Assembly: GCA_963932465.1 (NCBI GenBank)
Contig: OZ010793.1
Coordinates: 255,699,333 to 255,763,332 of the forward strand
Length of the DNA stretch: 64,000 nt
Direction: 5' to 3'
DNA from: Maratus speciosus
Lineage: Eukaryota; Arthropoda; Arachnida; Araneae; Salticidae
The notes below the pieces were generated by a model. It made no database searches, was not told where the DNA came from, and saw only the letters and a list, made by a program, of their open reading frames with translations. Below, piece by piece: positions 35,454-46,074 of this stretch. A program made the position numbers and the translations under genes. The number at the start of each line of letters is the position of its first letter. The first letter of the stretch is position 1.

Positions 35454-36840
35454 ACGAAATTCACGATTTATTTCTGCGACAGAAAAAAACTCGGTTGAGG
35501 AAAATAACCGTGGATTACTTTTTGCAACCGACTGACGAAAGTATTTTTTCTTCCCATGACAAACTGAAAAAAATTGATTGACAAAATTCACAAGGATGAT
35601 TCTGAAAAAAATAAAAAATCTTAAATTCACTGCAAATTTTCTGAAAGGTTACAGTAGAGAGGTGTGGTAGAAAATCCTCTCCCGGCACTAATTATGCGTT
35701 TCTTCCAAGTAATTAGTCTTTTTTCGCAATCCTTCGGTGAAATTTGCAGTCTTTTTCGTGACAGTTTGACAGAAATCTGTGTTTTTTCGCGATCATTTGA
35801 CTAAATTTGCGTTTTTCCGCATTCCTTTGATGGAAATTTGCGTTTTTTCCGCGATCCTTTGACGGAAATTTGCGTTTTTTCGCAATCTTTAAAGAAATTT
35901 GCTTTTTCCCGCAATCACTTGACAAAAATTCCGGGTTTTTTCTGCAATTCTGGGCCGAAATTCGCTTTTTTCTGCGATCATTTGACAGAAATTTGCATTT
36001 TTTCCACGATCCTTTGATGAAATTCGCTTTTTTCCATGATCATTTGACAGAAATTTGCGTTTTTTCTGCGATTCTTTGAAGAAATTTGCGTTTTCCCACG
36101 ATCCTTTGAAAGAAATTTGTGTTTTTTTTTTCGAGATCTTTTGACAGAAATTCACTTTTTTCCGCGATCCTTTGACAGAAATTTGCGATTCTTTGACAGA
36201 AATTCACGTTTTTCCGCGATCATTTGACAGAAATTCGCGTTTTTTCCGCGACTCTTTGAAGAAATTTCCATTTTTCCGTGATTTTTTGACAGAAATTTGC
36301 GTTTTTTAGCGATCCTTTGACCAAATTCGCTTTTTTCTGCAATCCTTTGATAGAAATTTGCGTTTTTCCTCGCGATTCTTTGGAGAAATTTACGCGTTTT
36401 CCCGCGATCATTTGACAGAAATTTGCATTTTTCCTCGCGATTCTTTGGAGAAATTTACGCGCATTCCCGCGATCCTTTGACAGAAATTTGCATTTTTCCT
36501 CGCGATTCTTTGGAGAAATTTACGCGCTTTCCCGCGATCCTTTGACAGAAATTTGCGTTTTTTAGCGATCCTTTGACCAAATTCGTTTTTTTCTGCAATT
36601 CTTTGATAGAAATTTGCGTTTTTCCTCGCGATTCTTTGGAGAAATTTACGCGCTTTCCCGTGATCATTTGACAGAAATTTGCATTTTTCCTCGCAATTCT
36701 TTGGAGAAATTTACGCGCTTTCCTGCGATCCTTTGACAGAAATTTGCTTTTTTTCAGGGACCATTGGGCGAAATTCGCGTTTTATGCGAACGATTGCCGA
36801 AATTGGTATTTTTCGGCGACCATGTCGAAATTAGCGATGT
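35454..36840. repeat. Hairpin-unit tandem array 1 with 65-bp higher-order repeat
   Basis: Units of about 31-33 bp read cgcgatcctttgacagaaat then ttgcgttttttc. In the right part the period doubles: cgcgattctttgg starts at 36371, 36436 and 36501, 65 bp apart, then at 36627 and 36692 (cgcaattctttgg). Many units contain a short GC stem around a T run. Open frames on either strand are artefacts of stop-poor repeats. Confidence 0.85.
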
Positions 36841-37000
36841 TTTGCTGTGTTTTTTTTTTTTTTTTTAAATATCCGAATTTTCGGACTGATGGCAGATTTT
36901 TTTAAAATTTTCGGATCCGAATGCCTTAAATTTTCGGATTCTTATCCGATTGATGAATCTCGCTATTTTAAACTTCAAAGACTATTACATTTATGGAAAA

Positions 37001-37110
37001 TTTCCAGCACTTTTCATTCCTTGAAAATCAATACTTTTTTTTCCAGCACTTTTCATTCCTTGAAAATGAATACTTTTTTTCCCAGCACTTTTTCTATTTT
37101 TTCCAAAGCG
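37001..37110 (+). repeat. Three direct repeats of ttccagcacttttcattcc
   Basis: About 37-bp units containing agcacttttcattccttgaa, then aatcaatactttttttt. They mirror the agcacttttcaag words at 33580-33620. Confidence 0.75.
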
Positions 37111-37261
37111 TACGAACCATGCTTATTATAAGAAGATTATTTTATTACTGTAGGGTCTTTCTCTCAATTTTGGCAAAAACACTCTATATTGGTACACTTA
37201 GTATAAAAACGTAAACAGACTAAATTTGTATAATCACACAATTTTAAGAAACATTCCAATG

Positions 37262-37472
37262 GAGTGAAAAAGTGTCCAGACCAGGAGTCAAACCCCAGGA
37301 CCTTTGGTTTAAATTGCCAATATTTTGCCAATGTTGATCTGTCTTAAAATGCATGTACATTGGCAAGGTTGTCTGTCTCATATGTCATCTAGATAACTAG
37401 CTCAATTAAGCATTGGCAGTTTAAGCAAAATATCCTGGGTTCAATTACTGACCTGGACACTTTTTCACTCAG
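37262..37472. repeat. Inverted pair of tRNA-SINE heads
   Basis: The left arm gagtgaaaaagtgtccaga and right arm tggacactttttcactca are reverse complements. The plus strand of the right arm has tagctcaattaag (A-box-like) then ggttcaattac (B-box-like), and the left arm has a B-box-like copy in reverse (gagtcaaacccc). The element is related by its gtgaaaaagtg end to the SINE at 16500-16590. Confidence 0.65.
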
Positions 37473-38340
37473 TTGGAAAAACATTTCAAATCATATGATT
37501 ACTTTACAAATATGTTTGATTAAAATAATAAATAACGTAAATATGGAAAAACCTGTCTTTGCCGAGTAACTACCAAACTTATTTAGTAAAAAAGCACTGA
37601 TAAATTGACATCAGATAATTAAGGTTTAAGGACTTTGCATAAGAATACTATAAAAAAGGATAAAAACACAACAGATCTGTTTTGGATCATATACAACTGA
37701 ACCTTCATCTGATATAAAACTACATGAGGTTCGAAGATAAAGTAAATATGAAGGAATCAGACAAGCTTGGGGAAAAAAAAAATATTTCATTGGTAGCAGA
37801 GATGGGGAAGAAAGAGCAGAGCAACATAGTTAGTACAAGATAAAGCACGTAATAAAAAAGGAAGATGGAGGTTGAAAAAAAGCAAAAAAGAAGAATGAAA
37901 GAAAAAGGGACAAGGGAATTTTAATAATTAGATTAATAAATTAAATAATATATAAAAGATAATTAGCATTTAATTGATAATTTTAGGATATTTATTTAAT
38001 AATTACAATGCTTTGCAGGAGATGCTAATCAGCATCATATACAAGTAATTAACAAGCAGAATATAACTGTAGACGATAGTTCAATTTTAGTAACTTATTA
38101 CAACACATCAAATTTTAATTTATGCATTAGAAGAGTTATATTTTTGAAAAATTAGAAATCATTCATAATTTTAAGCACAGGACTACCTTATTTTGTCATC
38201 ATTTCAATATTATTTTGCAATTTATGTAACATGAGTATTTTTTAAGGAGAAGGTCATAATTATGATGCATAAGATGTATATATCAAATATAAGTATAACT
38301 GGAATGTCACATTCACCTTGGATTAAATCAAATTAAAAAT
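37473..38340. other. AT-rich intronic stretch
   Basis: No gene or recognisable repeat found. Confidence 0.5.
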
Positions 38341-38531
38341 TAATAATCTTGTTATAAAGGTGCATTTAGAGTGAATTAAAGGAGTATTAAAAGATGTCAA
38401 AATATGTAAAAGTTGTTACAAAAAATAAAAAAGTTTAAAAACTTAAAACTTCAATATCACACGCCAAGTACTTTCAGCTTCAAGGCTAAGTTGATTACAT
38501 ATTACTTAAGATTTCAATACCACATGCCAAG

Positions 38532-38601
38532 CAGGGCTTAATTTCTCACAAAAGAAGTACCGGAGCCCTAATATTTTGTGGTACCGGTACTAACAACTGT
38601 A

Positions 38602-38633
<32 letters not shown>

Positions 38634-39853
38634 CAATCTGCATATTTATATTTCACCTACTATTTGCAAAATTTAAAGCATTTTTTTTTCCTTAGCAAAA
38701 TAAAAATTTTAAATATACCTATCAGCATATACTTAGCTGTTCTCTATTCCACTTTTTAGCTGTCACTTCTTCCGAATAGTAATCTTTACCTAATTTTAAT
38801 GTTAATTAATTGCAAAATCCTGCGATTAAATAAGGTAAGGATTACGATTCGGAAATAGTGTTAACTCAAAAAAGGGATAATTCGCACATATACATTTTTA
38901 TGAAAAAATGAATGAAATTTACAGAAATTAATATTTATATGCTGAAGAATGGAACAATGTTTTTAAATTTTCTACAAAAAGTGCATATCTTAGACTATAA
39001 GCAATTCCTTCAGCATAACAATCTTTTGTGGTGAGTCCCTAAAAATCAGATTAAATAAAAAAATTGACATAGTTATCAGAAAGATTCTATGCTTTTATAG
39101 AAAAAGGGAAAACACTGCTCGATTGCTTCCTATCTGAATTACAATAGATTGCAATTATTATCTACTTACAAATAAAAGTGATTTCGTATATGTGCAGAGC
39201 AGAGCCTTAGCATGGGCAGCGTTCATCACAAAAAATAGTACACAATAGAATATCAAAAACCTCAAACTGACATTCGTTGGCTAAAAACAGAAGAAAGTAT
39301 TCTTCTCGGGTTGGATTTCTAAATAATAAAAAATTAAAATAAACAATCCAATTAAAAAATATCCTACCCTCACAAAAGAAAACTCTGCTCTCTTGAATGT
39401 CACCACATAAACTCATCACGCCAGTCAATGAGAGACATAACTCTGTAAATATCATTAGAATAGAAAAACATGATTTTTGTTTCCGTTTCATTCTGTTCAA
39501 AATAGCACTAAAAAGGAGGAAGGGTTCTTTTTTCCCCCTATACATAAATACATAATTTTTTTAATTTAAGACAGATTGATAGAGCCCACCGAAGACTGAT
39601 AGATAAATTGAACCAGTTTCATCTCCTACATGTGAGACACATTACGTCACATATAAATGTTTTAATAGAAAAGAATACAAAAACTTAGTGATGAAAGAGA
39701 AAGGATAATTTTTGCTTTGGTTTTTCAGAAGCGCTAATGCATTGGGCTCCGGAGCCCTATATTTATGAGCTCTGGTGAATTCTGACCAATATTTAAATAT
39801 TTACTAAAAATAGAGAAGTACCAGAGCCGGGTTCTGGTGCAAATTAAGCCCTG
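38532..39853. mobile_element. hAT-type element in the loop (8-bp TSD, one mismatch)
   Basis: Ends cagggcttaatttctcac and (reverse complement) cagggcttaatttgcacc, flanked by atgccaag (38524-38531) and atgtcaag (39854-39861). Subterminal words agtaccggagccc and agtaccagagccggg are shared. It contains a C-run/AC microsatellite at 38601-38631. No recognisable transposase. Confidence 0.85.
38601..38631. repeat. C run and AC microsatellite
   Basis: About 17 C followed by seven AC repeats. Confidence 0.9.
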
Positions 39854-40371
39854 ATGTCAAGTGCTTTCGTATGCAATCGAATCAGCACTGAAGATGATCA
39901 TGCTGTGATTGAACGTACTAGGTGTGTGATATTGAAGTTTTAACTTTTTTAAACTGTTTTTTATATATACAGTAAAGCCGCGATTATCCACGAGCGGATG
40001 ATCCGTGGTGTGGTTTATCCGCAAAGCAATTTCTTTTTAATATTATTATTCAAGCCAACAGCAAGGAAAATGAAATAAGCCCTACTAATAAATATAAACA
40101 GAAAAATTCATGTATTCGAAAGTAATAGAAGAATATTTCTAAATTAGGTTGCCATGTTTAAAATATCAGATATAAAGTCTTGATGTCTTTTCTTGATTTT
40201 ATTAACAAAACGTAAACACAGCAATTAAAATATTTATAAATTAAATAAGCCTATTATGATAAATTCCAGAATATCAATTTTCAAGATAGAAAAGGTGTTT
40301 CCAAAGCAAGAAGCAAAAACAAGCGACTGATTTATTTAAAAAGATTAATTCAACACTTTTTGTACAGTATA

Positions 40372-43127
40372 CAGGGTGATTCATAAATATCAAAACAATA
40401 GGCTAGTTTCTTAAATAGTGCCCCTAGATCCATACTTCCAATTGCAAAGTTTCATAAAAAAAAAGGTGCAAAATTTAATGACATAAGTTGCAACTCCATG
40501 GGGGGTCTATTTAAAAAAAATACTAAAATTAAATTTTTATACGGCCCCCGTAGGCTAAAAATTCCAATTAGGAAAACTTTCCCTATCCATTCCTGAATTA
40601 AACGCAAAAAACTGCATCTTCATATCTGCAAAACTCGCAGAGTTATGGTCGTTTAAATAATTCATCAGGTTTTAATGGATCAGACACAAATTGAAATGTG
40701 TGCAATCCAAGAAACAATGTTACTTTAAGAGTTCTAGGAAACATGTAAAAAATTTGTTGAGTTAGAATTTTGATTTTGTTTCATTTTTTGTAATGGTTAA
40801 CCATATAATTTGCAAAAAAAATCACATCCTAATATTTCTCATAAAGTTTTAAAAAAAAATTAAATGATTAGTATTTTTTTAAGCAGATTTAATTTAAAAT
40901 ATTTATAGCTCGAAACATTATTCATTGGATTTCAAATTTTTTTCATTTAATTAAAGAGGAAAGTATAATTTTAGTTTTGTTTCAGAATTTTTTTAAAAAT
41001 TAATTTTTAAAAATATTAAAAATATTTATTTAAAAAATTATGTAACTTATTTTAAAAAAGAAATCATATTTTCAAAAGTAATTTTTTTTTCAAATTTGCC
41101 AAAACAAAATTAATGCAAACTAATCTAAAAACACATGTTCCAAGTTTGCATCTTTTTTTATTTACAATTCTTAACTTATATGAATTTAAAGATGAGAAAT
41201 GGTAAAGAAAAAAAAAAAAAGAAAAAAGAAAAGAAAAGAAAAACATCATGCAGAAAAACGCATTTAAAGTTTTAAACATAGATTGGCTCCTAATAAAATG
41301 TTTAAATGCTTTTTAAAAAATTGCACATGAAAAAATAACTTCTTTTTGTAGCTTAAACTTTGGATTCAGTTTAACTTTTGCCGTTTCTGCCTCCTTTTTG
41401 TACTATATTTAAATGTCCATAAATAAATGTTAAATGTGTAATTTGAAACAATACTTTTTCTAACATGCCGATTAAGAGTTTTTCATAATTTTAGCCCTCA
41501 CAACTTGAGGCTTTTTATCGTCCCGGTGAGGTTGTTAAAAAAAGTCTGTATTCTGGGGGATGGGCCGGGCCAGACCAGGGACTGGCGATTTTTCTCTGAA
41601 GACTCGGCCAGGCCGGGCCTAACGTATTTTTTCATACCGAACCGTGTTTTGGTGTGATTTATGACGGCCAAACGAGAGATATACACGAGGAATCTACACG
41701 AGTGATAGGGGTTGGTTGGAGTGGGAGATTGCCTTCCGTGGAGGTCTTTCTAAGGGAACCTAATCTATATTTACGCAAGGATATCCAAGGTTCGAAGAAA
41801 ACCACAGAAAACTACGAACGATTGGGCCGAAGTGCGCGATTGGGTTGAACCCAGCACCTCCCATCTACCAGCTTTGAAAGCAGAACCAGCAAAATTTTCA
41901 GTTACGATCTCGAGACAACCCATATTAAAATTATCATCTCTGACTAACCTAACCCTGCAAAAATAAGTAAAATTGGCTCAGAAAAAACTTTTAAAACAAA
42001 TGCATATATTTTTAAATGGCCATTATTTTACAATAAACCTTTAAAATGCATATTTTTAAAGGATAGTAGATTTTAAGGCAAAAAAATTAAAATACTGTAA
42101 AACTAGTGAAAAAACAATCTACCTATGATAGAATCCTTTCTTAAACAGAAAAATCTGTTGATCTATGGAAAATGAATATAATAATACCTGAGAAAAAATA
42201 GACTACGTTTACAACTCCTAAGAAGGGAAATTGTCTATAACGCGTTTTTTTTTCTTTCCTATGTCATTCAGTTTTCAAAGATTTTACTTTATAGCATTTT
42301 CCAATGTCTCCAACACATGAAAATACGGATCAACAATATTAAAGGAGAAGTGAATTATTTACACATAAATAGAGATTCATTAATAAAACAAATAATCACA
42401 GCTTTTGACGCTTCTTTAAAAATAATAATTATAAACATGAAAAAAGAAAAGCTATAATAAGTATTTTTGGTCAGAACTCCTCCATACAAAACAACTTTTA
42501 ACCCTATCGATGTAAAAAAAAATATGTAGAAATTCAGTCAGGCCGGGCCAGGCTACGATTTGAACTTTTTTCCAGGCAGGGCTGAACTTTTTGTTCCTAT
42601 GGGTCGGTTCCAGTCCGGACCTAGATATTTCAACCCGTGCAGACTACTATTGCAGACCACCAGCATATTTTGAAAGCAAGTTTAACGTAAAATCTATATG
42701 CTGCCTATTTTATGTCCAAAGAAGAGGCACTGTCTTAAATCGACTTTTAATAATGTACAATTTGTGGATAATCTCTATCGTGCATTCAAAATGAGTCAAA
42801 AACTCAGCGCTCAGAGACATGGATAAATGGTGTAAGTCACGAATTTTGGATTTTGATACCTTTGCGAATTTTGAAGATATCGAGATGAATTTTTGTGTGT
42901 TTAATTCAAGAATGGATAAGGAAAATTTTTCTAATTGGGAATTTTACTCTACGGGGTCCATATAAAAATTTAGTTTTTGTATTTTCTCAAATAGACCCCT
43001 CATGGAGTTGCAACATATCTCATTAAAATTTGCACCTTTTTTTATGAAACTTTGAAACTGGAAGTATGGGTGTAGGGGCAGTATTTAAGGAAATAGCCTA
43101 TTGTTTCAATATTTATGAATCACCCCG
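40372..43127. mobile_element. Long-TIR element, second subfamily
   Basis: Ends cagggtgattcataaatat and (reverse complement) cggggtgattcataaatat, flanked by TA (40370-40371 and 43128-43129). The inverted arms extend about 330 bp and share aataggcta, cccctagat/cccctacac, ttccaattgcaaagtttcat, gcaactccatggggg and a tatacggcccc/ggggtccatata block. The layout and the tatacgg block relate it to the copies at 20159 and 29105. The interior includes ggccgggcc-type repeats and a tRNA-like SINE segment. No transposase. Confidence 0.88.
41835..41905 (-). repeat. Possible tRNA-derived SINE head
   Basis: The minus strand reads ttctgctttcaaagctggta, then gatgggaggtgctgggttcaacccaatcg, with a B-box-like ggttcaacccaa. 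Weak A box. It sits inside the long-TIR element 40372-43127. Confidence 0.4.
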
Positions 43128-43482
43128 TACATGGCATTGTTTCTTGTTTACTGTTCTTTATTTTAGTAATTTAGACGTTATGCAAAGATTTCTGCTGTAC
43201 TGTGCATATGTATGTATTTTAAACGTTTTATTATGTTTTTTGTAAACTAAAACAGTTTTTATGTTGAATTTTCTTTTTATCAGGATTGCACCCCATTTTC
43301 AGTCTTTTTCGGGTTATCCATGATTTTTGTTATCCGCGGTGTCCTTGCCACCCAATTCCGCAGATAATCGGGGCTGTACTGTAGTAACTTTCATACACTG
43401 ACATCTTTTAAGTAATTTAATGCACCTTTTTAGCAAGATTATCAATTTTCTTTGTTATAATTATGTTTTTACTTTTAATATA

Positions 43483-44243
43483 CAGTAAAACCTCCCTAAA
43501 ACGACCACGTACTGTTCCAATAAAAATTGATCTCTCCGAGAGGTGGTCTCTTAACGGAGGTCATGTTTAAATCTAATTTTAATTGTTGAAAAATGGTAAC
43601 AATGTTACTTAAATTTATTTTTCTCACTAGGAAAAAATATAAAAATTTAAGTATCAAAATAAAAGTCAATTACATAAGTTAATTACTGCAGAGTTTAAAA
43701 AATGAACACATTGAGCTTTGCTTTAATTTTAGTTTTATATTTTATAATTTTTATTTCCAAGTCCTTTCGAAGTTCAGAAAATAAATGCATTTTTTTTGTG
43801 GACGGGAACAAATAATGACGATTTCATTACATTATCTATTTCTTTGAGAGTTTTCCGACACAACAGGGCAGAGGAGTTTATTAACTGTCAGTCTTAATTT
43901 GTAATCAGAGTTAAATTCATTGCCTAAAAAGGCACAAAGGGGTTTAAACAAAAGTTACCGGGATAAAAAAAAAATCTAAACTTAGTTTAGAAGTTTGATG
44001 AATAATGCACTCTCCGGAATTATTTTTTTAATAAAACCTTCTTCAAGCGACCAGGAAAAAACGGAATTTATTTCATTTTCTTCAAAGAAATCGGTCTTTC
44101 ATGGAGGGGGTTCAACTGGGATGGTCTCTGAATGGAGGTCAAATTAGTATTGAGCCTATGGGAATAAATTTCGTTCCATGAAAAAATGGTCGTTGAGGGA
44201 GGTGGTCACCTAATAGAGTTGGTCGCATAGGGAGGTTTCACTG
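43483..44243. mobile_element. Tigger/pogo-type MITE, TIR family D
   Basis: Ends cagtaaaacctccctaaaac and (reverse complement) cagtgaaacctccctatgcg, flanked by TA (43481-43482 and 44244-44245). Subterminal words ggtctcttaacggaggtca and ggtctctgaatggaggtca are direct copies at opposite sides. Length 761 bp, non-coding. Confidence 0.92.
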
Positions 44244-44245
44244 TA

Positions 44246-45204
44246 TTATGTAATAGCTAAGGAGTACAAAGGCAAATGAAATGATATATGTAGAGGAATA
44301 AAATATATGTACATTTTCTAAGAGATGTCTGCAACACAACTAAAAAAATCCTGACATTATTAAAAAAGAGAGATAGGACCAGAGATATGATTAAAACTTT
44401 CATTATCACCTTTAGTAATAATTTATATAAATATAAGTTATAAGTCAGTATGAAAAATAGTTAAAAATATTAAACAAATTATATTCAAAATAAAAAAAAA
44501 AAATAATTGAAAACATGAAATTGCTAAACATACTTCCTAAATTTCCATTTACATCTATCTTCTCTTAACAGTCATTGAAAAATAATTCAAAAGATTCCTG
44601 AAATAGGAAGAAATTCCTGTAAATAAACAGACCCTGTTCCTTTTTAAATTATGTTATGGGTGATTAATATGTAATCGATATTTTATTATTATTTTTATTT
44701 TATCTGGCTATCTTTTTTGTCTTTTTTTACTACCATAAAGCACTTGTGTAAATGTTTTTTAATTAGTCTTTACATGCACAATCAAGCAGGCACATTTTGC
44801 CATGTTTTACATATGACTGAAAGAAAAATAGGTACGGTATAAATGTACCATATGACTTTCTTGCTCTCTTTTTCTCATTTGCACTTTTAATATGTTGGCC
44901 ATGAAATTTACTTTTTAAAAATTTATTTCTGAATACAGTAATTTTCAGTAAATGTTTATTTAACTTACCATACACTATAAAGTTATTTAATAAAAGTCAC
45001 CACAGTGTATGGTAAAGTATGTACAGTCGTGGAAAAAAAAAAAAAGTAAATACCAAAGTTTAATTGTAGAATAAAGGCGATTTAAATTATGCATTTTTCG
45101 CAAAAAATTTTTGGGGCCGGATCAAATTTTACTGATTTTTTCACGCACCAGGTTATGCCAAGACAATGATTTTCATACGGTCTGGGTCAAGATCGGGACT
45201 GAAA
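44246..45204. other. AT-rich intronic stretch
   Basis: No gene seen. Short A runs only. Confidence 0.5.
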
Positions 45205-45430
45205 ATTTTGGCCAATGCAGAACTAAGAAGAATGAAGTCATGGCTTGTTATGGAAAAAATAGGTTAGGCTCGACCCGATCCTTCAGATAAAAGTAAGGCT
45301 GAAGTCCAGCCCAGTTCAGCCTGGAAAATGCAATGTCTAGGTACAGCACGGCACAGCCCAAATCTTCAGAGAAAAGGCCCGGGTCTGGTTGGAAAAGAGT
45401 GAATGAAAATATGCCTGAGCCTGGCCATGT
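45205..45430 (+). repeat. Dispersed repeat with tggcc/ccagcc words, copy 2
   Basis: Matches 15005-15245 in order: aaaattttggccaatgcaga, gaagaatgaagtcatgg, ggctcgacc. The frame running through it is not taken as a gene. Confidence 0.65.
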
Positions 45431-45777
45431 TATAAGTCAGGAATCATTAAGCTATACAGGATTTCTCTATCTCCCTTTTTTTTTTTTAATTCTTCATACT
45501 GCTAAGTATGTTTGCTGTTTTTTGCATCACATTATGTTCATAATTAAGCATATCATTATCTGAAATTAATAACAATAATTGGGAAAATAAATCATTTTTT
45601 TCATGTGACATTTTTAGAGTTTATGGAAAGATAAAAAAAATAAATAGAAAAAAATGGCAACAACATACAAATACTTTATTAATATAAATATTTTATTTTT
45701 GCTTTATTGATACTAAATTTATGCATTAATAAAAAATCTTTTTTTTCTACAGATGCTATAACAAAAAACTTGTTTAC

Positions 45778-45831
45778 CTGTACTTTGTTCAGGGGATTTC
45801 TTCTTCACATTAATCCTCTGATCTACATCTC
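45778..45831 (-). CDS. TAB2/TAB3-like protein, penultimate exon
   Basis: A 54-nt minus-strand exon with acceptor ttagttttactag and donor acag|gtaaac. It starts with the last two bases of a codon whose first base comes from the exon at 45969-46074 (giving Arg), reads DVDQRINVKKKSPEQST, and ends with one base that completes an Asp codon in the exon at 24250. It encodes a short, charged, probably disordered linker between the coiled coil and the NZF finger, where TAB2/TAB3 also have a low-complexity linker. Being a multiple of three with both ends in phase 1, it could be skipped without changing frame. Confidence 0.65.
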
Positions 45832-45968
45832 CTAGTAAAACTAAAAAAAAAGTTTCTTTAGGCTAAAAAGACATTAGATTAAATGTTTGCTTTATATTAC
45901 ATAAGAAAGAATGTAAAATTTAAAAAGAAGAAAAGGAGAGAAAAAAGAATAAACTACAAAATACATAC

Positions 45969-46074
45969 TTGGATCTTCAATACTGTCATCAATTTCATCA
46001 ATTTCAGAACACAAATGCTGACAATCCAATCTCAGCTTTTCAATTTCTTTGTTTAAGTCTATGATATCTTGTAC
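45969..46074 (-). CDS. TAB2/TAB3-like protein, coiled-coil exon
   Basis: A 106-nt minus-strand exon with a strong acceptor (pyrimidine tract ccccctcctctccaacag) and donor ccaa|gtatgt. It starts in phase 0 and encodes VQDIIDLNKEIEKLRLDCQH and then LCSEIDEIDDSIEDP, a heptad-like amphipathic helix. In TAB2/TAB3 the coiled coil before the NZF mediates binding to TAK1 (MAP3K7). The L.....I..L..DC....EID pattern fits the end of that coil. It ends with one base of the next codon, matching the next exon. Exons upstream (CUE domain, central region) were not found and probably lie beyond the window. Confidence 0.68.

Larger units (their letters stand above)
39970..43381. mobile_element. Tigger/pogo-type element, TIR family C, with nested long-TIR element
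   Basis: Ends cagtaaagccgcgattatcc and (reverse complement) cagtacagccccgattatct, flanked by TA (39968-39969 and 43382-43383). The subterminal theme is tatccgcgg/ccgcggat. No transposase remains. Most of its length is the nested element 40372-43127. Confidence 0.88.
38341..43445. mobile_element. Inverted-repeat element split by two later insertions
   Basis: The left arm (38341-38475) pairs with the right arm, which is in two pieces: 39900-39967 (ggtgtgtgatattgaagttt) and 43384-43445 (gacatcttttaagtaattta, atgcaccttttt). Between the pieces lies the Tigger-type element 39970-43381, and a hAT (38532-39853) sits in the loop. The arms contain aaaagatgtca, aaaggtgcatt and aacttcaatatcacac. Outer boundaries are not fixed and no transposase is visible. 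Confidence 0.8.
24251..45777 (-). other. 21.5-kb intron of the TAB-like gene
   Basis: Lies between the donor at 45777-45776 (acag|gtaaac) and the acceptor at 24252-24251. It is full of transposon copies, listed separately. An undetected small exon inside is possible, but the two flanking exons already join in phase. Confidence 0.6.

Noticed and set aside
35145..36667. Several Lys/Arg/Phe-rich frames of 60-161 codons
   Set aside because: Products of the gacgaaattcgcg hairpin-unit array and its neighbour element; no unique sequence.
39207..39545. 112-codon minus-strand frame
   Set aside because: Inside a hAT-type non-autonomous element; Phe/Leu-rich with no family motif.
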